Source: Meloidogyne chitwoodi (Eukaryota > Nematoda > Chromadorea > Rhabditida > Meloidogynidae). Taken from it: a stretch of 64,000 nucleotides of DNA. Position 1 is the stretch's first letter, and every line of letters starts with the position of its first letter. This document shows, one piece after another, positions 23,443-34,700 of this stretch. Under the pieces are notes generated by a model. It was not told the DNA's origin. It made no database searches and saw only the letters and a program-made list of their open reading frames with translations. The translations under genes were made by a program, and so were the position numbers. Location: the NCBI GenBank assembly GCA_015183035.1, contig JACZZP010000004.1, forward strand, positions 2,653,784 to 2,717,783, read 5' to 3'.

Positions 23443-24067
23443 TAATACCAAATGATTGAACAGTTGTTAAATGATGTGATGATAAAGGTTCCAGATTTGT
23501 TGGAGGTGAGTACTAACATAAGCGGAATGAATTTTGTATTTTTAAAGTTAAGAAGCAAGATGATTTATTAAAAAAATAATCTGATTGAGATTGTTTTGTA
23601 ATAAAAGTATGGACAAGTATGTAAAGCAAACTAAAAATTTTATTTGCAAAAATGTTATATTTCGATCTATTTATGTATGTTTTACTAACTTTTGCGGGTG
23701 TGGATAATAAGGAACTTCGATTCAAAGGAACGAAAGAATCTGTAGAGTACCCCGATTTATAATTTTATTTCATATGTTCAATTCTCTTTGCAGACAGCTG
23801 TTTTTTTAAAATGGATTATATTCCTGAACATTTTTAGAAATCAATTATTTTTGGTGAAATGAGAAATAGAAAAATTTTAACCTAGAATAAAATTGACAGA
23901 AATTTCGATAAGGAAAAGATGTCTAACCTTTACGCGGATATTCATTTCATATTTTTTCGATAATAACCCAAGTTTATCTAGAAATATCAAAAAAAGAAAT
24001 ACCAAAAGTTTTAACACTTACATATTTAACAAACAGAACATTAACAAAATTTAGAACAAATATTGGT
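23443..24067. other. Stretch between the single-span protein and the eS7 gene
   Basis: About 625 bp. On the minus strand near 23690-23755 a short open segment reads YSTDSFVPLNRSSLLSTPAK and ends at a GTTAGT donor. It looks exon-like, but I cannot join it to either neighbour. Otherwise AT-rich sequence with nothing I can name. Confidence 0.35.
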
Positions 24068-24873
24068 CTAAAACAATGGTTCCGGAAACTCAAAAACAAC
24101 TTCTTTTCCTGTCAAACGCTTGTAGAGATACGAGAATGTGTCGACCTTATGTTCCACAGTTGTCTGTTGAGCCTTATCCAAGTGTACCTAAATTTGAATA
24201 ATCAAATCTAATTCAGGTAATAAATAAAAAACCTTAATGATTTGTTTGCCATCCAATTTAACACGAGTCCTTTTGCCAACAACTTCAGCAGGAAAAACAA
24301 CGTCCTGGAGAATTGCTTCATGAACAGCAGTAAGAGTTCTAGAACGGGGACGCTTCTGACCAAGTGGTTTACGATTCTTACCGCGTTGAGGCTTCGACAA
24401 AATTCGACGCTATATAAATTGTAGTTAAAATAACAATAATTTTATTCATAAATTTTGGATTGGAAATCTACTAAACAAAAATCCCATCTAGGAAATTAAA
24501 ACTAGCTGTTAAATTTAAGTATACTCTTTGTTGGAAAGCTAACCTTCGCGATGAAGATAATATGGCATCCGCTCATTTTCTTTTCCAATTCTCTCACCAA
24601 CTTTGGATGTATTTTCTGATAATCTCGCAACTGTGGAACTGGAATCCAGATCAGAATACACTTTTTGTTTCCAAATTCGAATTGCTTAAAATAAATGGTA
24701 AAAAAAAGAAACTAGTAAATAACCTGAGCACCAATAAAATAAAGTTCACTCAGCTGATTCTTGATTTCTCCATTAGTTTGAGACAACTCAGAAATTGCAG
24801 TGGCAACTTGTTTCTCCAATTCATCTGGAGTTTTTCCATCAGTTTTGACCAACTTTTCAAAGGTGGCAACCAT
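24068..24873 (-). CDS. rps-7: 40S ribosomal protein eS7, 195 aa
   Basis: eS7 is a structural protein of the small ribosomal subunit with a role in rRNA maturation. Four exons chain in frame: 24724-24873, 24544-24684, 24233-24409 and 24068-24187 (588 nt, 195 aa plus stop; human RPS7 is 194 aa). Signature stretches in order are [77 protein letters not shown] and [13 protein letters not shown] at the C-terminus. These align with human and nematode eS7 along the whole length. Intron 2 (24410-24543, 134 bp) is the longest; I looked for C/D-box snoRNA motifs in it and found none. No lesions are visible. The tandem array starts about 360 bp upstream of the start codon, so the promoter of this housekeeping gene must lie within or beside the array edge, unless the gene is served from further away. 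Confidence 0.97.
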
Positions 24874-25229
24874 TTATTAAAAAGCAATATGTTTATTGTA
24901 TAACTAAAAAAATTTTGGAATCTATTCTGAAAGAATGGATTATTAGGTTTGAAACAATAACGACCGACTAATCGCGGATTGATTTGGAGAAAGCTTCCTT
25001 TTTATAATTCTCTCTATTAATAACACTATTTCGCGAATAATTGGACTTTGCAGTTTTAACCTTTTTTACGCTTCTGACCGTTTTGAGGTTTATAGGTTAT
25101 GTCTGATTTTCGCGTTGCTTTTTTAATTTATTTTCAAATATTTTTTAAAAGCGTTGTTTACTTTATTATTCAATATTGATTTTTGTTGTTCTTTAAGGAG
25201 ATAAAATTTGTTTTATGATTCATTCTAGT
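24874..25229. other. eS7 upstream region up to the array edge
   Basis: A unique stretch of 356 bp between the eS7 start codon and the first repeat unit. It is the only non-repetitive room for the eS7 promoter on this side. I see no clear TATA box or other named element. The last bases (TTCTAGT) resemble the pre-dyad bases of the unit (TTTAGTA) with a one-base shift. Confidence 0.5.
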
Positions 25230-25305
25230 TCATTTGAAAGAGCTTAAAGAGCTGAATCGAATGAGCTATAAAATTCAAAAATCCATCGACTAGTTTTTGA
25301 GAAAA

Positions 25306-25663
25306 ATTTTTTTGAAAATAGAAGGAGTAAAGGTACACCCTCTTCTACCTTTAAGTTTCATTGGGTGTATAAAAAATTAAACTCCAAACCTTTAAGCTTC
25401 AAAAGGTACAGAAGAGACCAGATACGGTCACATCCAAGCCTTAGAGCTTCAATAGGTGTAGAAGAGACAAGCCACTTCCACTTTGGAGAGCTTGGGTTTT
25501 GGCTGGGTGTAAAAAGGGAGATGGGGGGAACAAATTTATTAACTTTTTATTTCTATGGTATTTCTTCAAATTTTTTTCTTTTATTATGATTCTCATTCTA
25601 TATTCTTCATTCTTAAGCAAAAATTATCAACTTTTAACAGAACAGTCAAAAGTTGCAAGTTGC
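25306..25663. repeat. About 350-bp unrelated insert inside one monomer of the unit
   Basis: This block has no counterpart in the other three monomers, while the sequence on both sides does. It is more GC-rich than the monomers. It holds three related short motifs (TTTAAGTTTCATTGGGTGTA at 25350, TTTAAGCTTCAAAAGGTACA at 25391 and TTAGAGCTTCAATAGGTGTA at 25441), two of them followed by GAAGAGAC. It also holds a hairpin-forming AAAGGTA...TACCTTT near 25330 and another with perfect 8-bp arms, CAACTTTT (25628-25635) and AAAAGTTG (25648-25655). Borders are approximate, within about 10 bp. Confidence 0.7.
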
Positions 25664-25748
25664 TGAACATAGAAATATTTTGGGGTGAAAAAATTTTTTA
25701 AATTGAAAAATTTTTTTATTCCAATGTTAAATTATACTGAATTTGGTA

Positions 25749-25784
25749 TCATTCGAAAGAGCTTTGAAAAGCTGTATCGAATGA
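25749..25784. repeat. Conserved dyad of the satellite monomer
   Basis: Outer arms TCATTCGA and TCGAATGA are perfectly complementary over 8 bp. Inner arms AGCTTT and AAAGCT are complementary over 6 bp. The same 35-ish-bp dyad occurs once per monomer (25230-25264, 25917-25951 and 26086-26119 in this unit). The right arm TCGAATGA is unchanged in all four. The left arm reads TCATTCGA twice, TCATTTGA once (a G-T pair) and TCATTTGT once. Confidence 0.9.
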
Positions 25785-28700
25785 GTTATTTATTTAAAAT
25801 TCTAACGAGTAGAATTCGAGAACCAGGTCCATGAACATTTGAATTTTTTGGGGAGAATAAATTTTTTAAATTGAAAAATTTTTTTATCCCTCTATAAGAT
25901 TATTCTAAATTTGGTATCATTCGAAAGAGCTTTGAAAGCTGAATCGAATGAGCTATGAAAATCAAAAATCGTATGACTAGTTTTTGAGAACCAAGTCCAT
26001 AAACATTGGAATTTTTTGGGGGTGAAGGAATATTTAAAACTTCGATAAAAAAATTTCCTCGGAAGCATATTCGCTGTAATTTGTATCATTTGTAGAGCTC
26101 GAAAAACTGAATCGAATGAGCTATGATAGACCTCCTAAATAAGAAGGCTTTGAGAGATATGATTTTTTGAAGAAAAATTTGGGGGAGGAATATTTTTGAA
26201 CTTTTATAAAAAAAATTCCATCGTTGGAAATTTGCTGAATTTAGTATCATTTGAAAGAGCTTAAAGAGCTGAATCGAATGAGCTATAAAATTCAAAAATC
26301 CATCGACTAGTTTTTGAGAAAAATTTTTTTGAAAATAGAAGGAGTAAAGGTACACCCTCTTCTACCTTTAAGTTTCATTGGGTGTATAAAAAATTAAACT
26401 CCAAACCTTTAAGCTTCAAAAGGTACAGAAGAGACCAGATACGGTCACATCCAAGCCTTAGAGCTTCAATAGGTGTAGAAGAGACAAGCCACTTCCACTT
26501 TGGAGAGCTTGGGTTTTGGCTGGGTGTAAAAAGGGAGATGGGGGGAACAAATTTATTAACTTTTTATTTCTATGGTATTTCTTCAAATTTTTTTCTTTTA
26601 TTATGATTCTCATTCTATATTCTTCATTCTTAAGCAAAAATTATCAACTTTTAACAGAACAGTCAAAAGTTGCAAGTTGCTGAACATAGAAATATTTTGG
26701 GGTGAAAAAATTTTTTAAATTGAAAAATTTTTTTATTCCAATGTTAAATTATACTGAATTTGGTATCATTCGAAAGAGCTTTGAAAAGCTGTATCGAATG
26801 AGTTATTTATTTAAAATTCTAACGAGTAGAATTCGAGAACCAGGTCCATGAACATTTGAATTTTTTGGGGAGAATAAATTTTTTAAATTGAAAAATTTTT
26901 TTATCCCTCTATAAGATTATTCTAAATTTGGTATCATTCGAAAGAGCTTTGAAAGCTGAATCGAATGAGCTATGAAAATCAAAAATCGTATGACTAGTTT
27001 TTGAGAACCAAGTCCATAAACATTGGAATTTTTTGGGGGTGAAGGAATATTTAAAACTTCGATAAAAAAATTTCCTCGGAAGCATATTCGCTGTAATTTG
27101 TATCATTTGTAGAGCTCGAAAAACTGAATCGAATGAGCTATGATAGACCTCCTAAATAAGAAGGCTTTGAGAGATATGATTTTTTGAAGAAAAATTTGGG
27201 GGAGGAATATTTTTGAACTTTTATAAAAAAAATTCCATCGTTGGAAATTTGCTGAATTTAGTATCATTTGAAAGAGCTTAAAGAGCTGAATCGAATGAGC
27301 TATAAAATTCAAAAATCCATCGACTAGTTTTTGAGAAAAATTTTTTTGAAAATAGAAGGAGTAAAGGTACACCCTCTTCTACCTTTAAGTTTCATTGGGT
27401 GTATAAAAAATTAAACTCCAAACCTTTAAGCTTCAAAAGGTACAGAAGAGACCAGATACGGTCACATCCAAGCCTTAGAGCTTCAATAGGTGTAGAAGAG
27501 ACAAGCCACTTCCACTTTGGAGAGCTTGGGTTTTGGCTGGGTGTAAAAAGGGAGATGGGGGGAACAAATTTATTAACTTTTTATTTCTATGGTATTTCTT
27601 CAAATTTTTTTCTTTTATTATGATTCTCATTCTATATTCTTCATTCTTAAGCAAAAATTATCAACTTTTAACAGAACAGTCAAAAGTTGCAAGTTGCTGA
27701 ACATAGAAATATTTTGGGGTGAAAAAATTTTTTAAATTGAAAAATTTTTTTATTCCAATGTTAAATTATACTGAATTTGGTATCATTCGAAAGAGCTTTG
27801 AAAAGCTGTATCGAATGAGTTATTTATTTAAAATTCTAACGAGTAGAATTCGAGAACCAGGTCCATGAACATTTGAATTTTTTGGGGAGAATAAATTTTT
27901 TAAATTGAAAAATTTTTTTATCCCTCTATAAGATTATTCTAAATTTGGTATCATTCGAAAGAGCTTTGAAAGCTGAATCGAATGAGCTATGAAAATCAAA
28001 AATCGTATGACTAGTTTTTGAGAACCAAGTCCATAAACATTGGAATTTTTTGGGGGTGAAGGAATATTTAAAACTTCGATAAAAAAATTTCCTCGGAAGC
28101 ATATTCGCTGTAATTTGTATCATTTGTAGAGCTCGAAAAACTGAATCGAATGAGCTATGATAGACCTCCTAAATAAGAAGGCTTTGAGAGATATGATTTT
28201 TTGAAGAAAAATTTGGGGGAGGAATATTTTTGAACTTTTATAAAAAAAATTCCATCGTTGGAAATTTGCTGAATTTAGTATCATTTGAAAGAGCTTAAAG
28301 AGCTGAATCGAATGAGCTATAAAATTCAAAAATCCATCGACTAGTTTTTGAGAAAAATTTTTTTGAAAATAGAAGGAGTAAAGGTACACCCTCTTCTACC
28401 TTTAAGTTTCATTGGGTGTATAAAAAATTAAACTCCAAACCTTTAAGCTTCAAAAGGTACAGAAGAGACCAGATACGGTCACATCCAAGCCTTAGAGCTT
28501 CAATAGGTGTAGAAGAGACAAGCCACTTCCACTTTGGAGAGCTTGGGTTTTGGCTGGGTGTAAAAAGGGAGATGGGGGGAACAAATTTATTAACTTTTTA
28601 TTTCTATGGTATTTCTTCAAATTTTTTTCTTTTATTATGATTCTCATTCTATATTCTTCATTCTTAAGCAAAAATTATCAACTTTTAACAGAACAGTCAA

Positions 28701-31700
28701 AAGTTGCAAGTTGCTGAACATAGAAATATTTTGGGGTGAAAAAATTTTTTAAATTGAAAAATTTTTTTATTCCAATGTTAAATTATACTGAATTTGGTAT
28801 CATTCGAAAGAGCTTTGAAAAGCTGTATCGAATGAGTTATTTATTTAAAATTCTAACGAGTAGAATTCGAGAACCAGGTCCATGAACATTTGAATTTTTT
28901 GGGGAGAATAAATTTTTTAAATTGAAAAATTTTTTTATCCCTCTATAAGATTATTCTAAATTTGGTATCATTCGAAAGAGCTTTGAAAGCTGAATCGAAT
29001 GAGCTATGAAAATCAAAAATCGTATGACTAGTTTTTGAGAACCAAGTCCATAAACATTGGAATTTTTTGGGGGTGAAGGAATATTTAAAACTTCGATAAA
29101 AAAATTTCCTCGGAAGCATATTCGCTGTAATTTGTATCATTTGTAGAGCTCGAAAAACTGAATCGAATGAGCTATGATAGACCTCCTAAATAAGAAGGCT
29201 TTGAGAGATATGATTTTTTGAAGAAAAATTTGGGGGAGGAATATTTTTGAACTTTTATAAAAAAAATTCCATCGTTGGAAATTTGCTGAATTTAGTATCA
29301 TTTGAAAGAGCTTAAAGAGCTGAATCGAATGAGCTATAAAATTCAAAAATCCATCGACTAGTTTTTGAGAAAAATTTTTTTGAAAATAGAAGGAGTAAAG
29401 GTACACCCTCTTCTACCTTTAAGTTTCATTGGGTGTATAAAAAATTAAACTCCAAACCTTTAAGCTTCAAAAGGTACAGAAGAGACCAGATACGGTCACA
29501 TCCAAGCCTTAGAGCTTCAATAGGTGTAGAAGAGACAAGCCACTTCCACTTTGGAGAGCTTGGGTTTTGGCTGGGTGTAAAAAGGGAGATGGGGGGAACA
29601 AATTTATTAACTTTTTATTTCTATGGTATTTCTTCAAATTTTTTTCTTTTATTATGATTCTCATTCTATATTCTTCATTCTTAAGCAAAAATTATCAACT
29701 TTTAACAGAACAGTCAAAAGTTGCAAGTTGCTGAACATAGAAATATTTTGGGGTGAAAAAATTTTTTAAATTGAAAAATTTTTTTATTCCAATGTTAAAT
29801 TATACTGAATTTGGTATCATTCGAAAGAGCTTTGAAAAGCTGTATCGAATGAGTTATTTATTTAAAATTCTAACGAGTAGAATTCGAGAACCAGGTCCAT
29901 GAACATTTGAATTTTTTGGGGAGAATAAATTTTTTAAATTGAAAAATTTTTTTATCCCTCTATAAGATTATTCTAAATTTGGTATCATTCGAAAGAGCTT
30001 TGAAAGCTGAATCGAATGAGCTATGAAAATCAAAAATCGTATGACTAGTTTTTGAGAACCAAGTCCATAAACATTGGAATTTTTTGGGGGTGAAGGAATA
30101 TTTAAAACTTCGATAAAAAAATTTCCTCGGAAGCATATTCGCTGTAATTTGTATCATTTGTAGAGCTCGAAAAACTGAATCGAATGAGCTATGATAGACC
30201 TCCTAAATAAGAAGGCTTTGAGAGATATGATTTTTTGAAGAAAAATTTGGGGGAGGAATATTTTTGAACTTTTATAAAAAAAATTCCATCGTTGGAAATT
30301 TGCTGAATTTAGTATCATTTGAAAGAGCTTAAAGAGCTGAATCGAATGAGCTATAAAATTCAAAAATCCATCGACTAGTTTTTGAGAAAAATTTTTTTGA
30401 AAATAGAAGGAGTAAAGGTACACCCTCTTCTACCTTTAAGTTTCATTGGGTGTATAAAAAATTAAACTCCAAACCTTTAAGCTTCAAAAGGTACAGAAGA
30501 GACCAGATACGGTCACATCCAAGCCTTAGAGCTTCAATAGGTGTAGAAGAGACAAGCCACTTCCACTTTGGAGAGCTTGGGTTTTGGCTGGGTGTAAAAA
30601 GGGAGATGGGGGGAACAAATTTATTAACTTTTTATTTCTATGGTATTTCTTCAAATTTTTTTCTTTTATTATGATTCTCATTCTATATTCTTCATTCTTA
30701 AGCAAAAATTATCAACTTTTAACAGAACAGTCAAAAGTTGCAAGTTGCTGAACATAGAAATATTTTGGGGTGAAAAAATTTTTTAAATTGAAAAATTTTT
30801 TTATTCCAATGTTAAATTATACTGAATTTGGTATCATTCGAAAGAGCTTTGAAAAGCTGTATCGAATGAGTTATTTATTTAAAATTCTAACGAGTAGAAT
30901 TCGAGAACCAGGTCCATGAACATTTGAATTTTTTGGGGAGAATAAATTTTTTAAATTGAAAAATTTTTTTATCCCTCTATAAGATTATTCTAAATTTGGT
31001 ATCATTCGAAAGAGCTTTGAAAGCTGAATCGAATGAGCTATGAAAATCAAAAATCGTATGACTAGTTTTTGAGAACCAAGTCCATAAACATTGGAATTTT
31101 TTGGGGGTGAAGGAATATTTAAAACTTCGATAAAAAAATTTCCTCGGAAGCATATTCGCTGTAATTTGTATCATTTGTAGAGCTCGAAAAACTGAATCGA
31201 ATGAGCTATGATAGACCTCCTAAATAAGAAGGCTTTGAGAGATATGATTTTTTGAAGAAAAATTTGGGGGAGGAATATTTTTGAACTTTTATAAAAAAAA
31301 TTCCATCGTTGGAAATTTGCTGAATTTAGTATCATTTGAAAGAGCTTAAAGAGCTGAATCGAATGAGCTATAAAATTCAAAAATCCATCGACTAGTTTTT
31401 GAGAAAAATTTTTTTGAAAATAGAAGGAGTAAAGGTACACCCTCTTCTACCTTTAAGTTTCATTGGGTGTATAAAAAATTAAACTCCAAACCTTTAAGCT
31501 TCAAAAGGTACAGAAGAGACCAGATACGGTCACATCCAAGCCTTAGAGCTTCAATAGGTGTAGAAGAGACAAGCCACTTCCACTTTGGAGAGCTTGGGTT
31601 TTGGCTGGGTGTAAAAAGGGAGATGGGGGGAACAAATTTATTAACTTTTTATTTCTATGGTATTTCTTCAAATTTTTTTCTTTTATTATGATTCTCATTC

Positions 31701-34700
31701 TATATTCTTCATTCTTAAGCAAAAATTATCAACTTTTAACAGAACAGTCAAAAGTTGCAAGTTGCTGAACATAGAAATATTTTGGGGTGAAAAAATTTTT
31801 TAAATTGAAAAATTTTTTTATTCCAATGTTAAATTATACTGAATTTGGTATCATTCGAAAGAGCTTTGAAAAGCTGTATCGAATGAGTTATTTATTTAAA
31901 ATTCTAACGAGTAGAATTCGAGAACCAGGTCCATGAACATTTGAATTTTTTGGGGAGAATAAATTTTTTAAATTGAAAAATTTTTTTATCCCTCTATAAG
32001 ATTATTCTAAATTTGGTATCATTCGAAAGAGCTTTGAAAGCTGAATCGAATGAGCTATGAAAATCAAAAATCGTATGACTAGTTTTTGAGAACCAAGTCC
32101 ATAAACATTGGAATTTTTTGGGGGTGAAGGAATATTTAAAACTTCGATAAAAAAATTTCCTCGGAAGCATATTCGCTGTAATTTGTATCATTTGTAGAGC
32201 TCGAAAAACTGAATCGAATGAGCTATGATAGACCTCCTAAATAAGAAGGCTTTGAGAGATATGATTTTTTGAAGAAAAATTTGGGGGAGGAATATTTTTG
32301 AACTTTTATAAAAAAAATTCCATCGTTGGAAATTTGCTGAATTTAGTATCATTTGAAAGAGCTTAAAGAGCTGAATCGAATGAGCTATAAAATTCAAAAA
32401 TCCATCGACTAGTTTTTGAGAAAAATTTTTTTGAAAATAGAAGGAGTAAAGGTACACCCTCTTCTACCTTTAAGTTTCATTGGGTGTATAAAAAATTAAA
32501 CTCCAAACCTTTAAGCTTCAAAAGGTACAGAAGAGACCAGATACGGTCACATCCAAGCCTTAGAGCTTCAATAGGTGTAGAAGAGACAAGCCACTTCCAC
32601 TTTGGAGAGCTTGGGTTTTGGCTGGGTGTAAAAAGGGAGATGGGGGGAACAAATTTATTAACTTTTTATTTCTATGGTATTTCTTCAAATTTTTTTCTTT
32701 TATTATGATTCTCATTCTATATTCTTCATTCTTAAGCAAAAATTATCAACTTTTAACAGAACAGTCAAAAGTTGCAAGTTGCTGAACATAGAAATATTTT
32801 GGGGTGAAAAAATTTTTTAAATTGAAAAATTTTTTTATTCCAATGTTAAATTATACTGAATTTGGTATCATTCGAAAGAGCTTTGAAAAGCTGTATCGAA
32901 TGAGTTATTTATTTAAAATTCTAACGAGTAGAATTCGAGAACCAGGTCCATGAACATTTGAATTTTTTGGGGAGAATAAATTTTTTAAATTGAAAAATTT
33001 TTTTATCCCTCTATAAGATTATTCTAAATTTGGTATCATTCGAAAGAGCTTTGAAAGCTGAATCGAATGAGCTATGAAAATCAAAAATCGTATGACTAGT
33101 TTTTGAGAACCAAGTCCATAAACATTGGAATTTTTTGGGGGTGAAGGAATATTTAAAACTTCGATAAAAAAATTTCCTCGGAAGCATATTCGCTGTAATT
33201 TGTATCATTTGTAGAGCTCGAAAAACTGAATCGAATGAGCTATGATAGACCTCCTAAATAAGAAGGCTTTGAGAGATATGATTTTTTGAAGAAAAATTTG
33301 GGGGAGGAATATTTTTGAACTTTTATAAAAAAAATTCCATCGTTGGAAATTTGCTGAATTTAGTATCATTTGAAAGAGCTTAAAGAGCTGAATCGAATGA
33401 GCTATAAAATTCAAAAATCCATCGACTAGTTTTTGAGAAAAATTTTTTTGAAAATAGAAGGAGTAAAGGTACACCCTCTTCTACCTTTAAGTTTCATTGG
33501 GTGTATAAAAAATTAAACTCCAAACCTTTAAGCTTCAAAAGGTACAGAAGAGACCAGATACGGTCACATCCAAGCCTTAGAGCTTCAATAGGTGTAGAAG
33601 AGACAAGCCACTTCCACTTTGGAGAGCTTGGGTTTTGGCTGGGTGTAAAAAGGGAGATGGGGGGAACAAATTTATTAACTTTTTATTTCTATGGTATTTC
33701 TTCAAATTTTTTTCTTTTATTATGATTCTCATTCTATATTCTTCATTCTTAAGCAAAAATTATCAACTTTTAACAGAACAGTCAAAAGTTGCAAGTTGCT
33801 GAACATAGAAATATTTTGGGGTGAAAAAATTTTTTAAATTGAAAAATTTTTTTATTCCAATGTTAAATTATACTGAATTTGGTATCATTCGAAAGAGCTT
33901 TGAAAAGCTGTATCGAATGAGTTATTTATTTAAAATTCTAACGAGTAGAATTCGAGAACCAGGTCCATGAACATTTGAATTTTTTGGGGAGAATAAATTT
34001 TTTAAATTGAAAAATTTTTTTATCCCTCTATAAGATTATTCTAAATTTGGTATCATTCGAAAGAGCTTTGAAAGCTGAATCGAATGAGCTATGAAAATCA
34101 AAAATCGTATGACTAGTTTTTGAGAACCAAGTCCATAAACATTGGAATTTTTTGGGGGTGAAGGAATATTTAAAACTTCGATAAAAAAATTTCCTCGGAA
34201 GCATATTCGCTGTAATTTGTATCATTTGTAGAGCTCGAAAAACTGAATCGAATGAGCTATGATAGACCTCCTAAATAAGAAGGCTTTGAGAGATATGATT
34301 TTTTGAAGAAAAATTTGGGGGAGGAATATTTTTGAACTTTTATAAAAAAAATTCCATCGTTGGAAATTTGCTGAATTTAGTATCATTTGAAAGAGCTTAA
34401 AGAGCTGAATCGAATGAGCTATAAAATTCAAAAATCCATCGACTAGTTTTTGAGAAAAATTTTTTTGAAAATAGAAGGAGTAAAGGTACACCCTCTTCTA
34501 CCTTTAAGTTTCATTGGGTGTATAAAAAATTAAACTCCAAACCTTTAAGCTTCAAAAGGTACAGAAGAGACCAGATACGGTCACATCCAAGCCTTAGAGC
34601 TTCAATAGGTGTAGAAGAGACAAGCCACTTCCACTTTGGAGAGCTTGGGTTTTGGCTGGGTGTAAAAAGGGAGATGGGGGGAACAAATTTATTAACTTTT

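Larger units (their letters stand above)
25230..26246. repeat. First 1,017-bp unit of the array (representative)
   Basis: Four related monomers begin at the dyads at 25230, 25749, 25917 and 26086; the next unit begins at 26247. Spacings between them are 519, 168, 169 and 161 bp. Three monomers are plain. The first has its head at 25230-25305 and its tail near 25664-25748, with unrelated sequence between. Shared monomer features are the dyad, then ACTAGTTTTTGAGAA or a close variant, then a GAACAT..TTTTTTGGGG block, then A/T runs (AAATTGAAAAATTTTTTTAT in two of them), then (T)TTGGTATCATT leading into the next dyad. Confidence 0.85.

Noticed and set aside
24410..24543. Possible snoRNA in eS7 intron 2
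   Set aside because: Introns of ribosomal protein genes often host snoRNAs and this one is long enough, but I found no pair of C (RUGAUGA) and D (CUGA) boxes.
25515..25532. G-rich run GGGAGATGGGGGGAACA as a quadruplex or telomere-like repeat
   Set aside because: There are only two G runs of suitable length per unit and no TTAGGC-type telomere motif.
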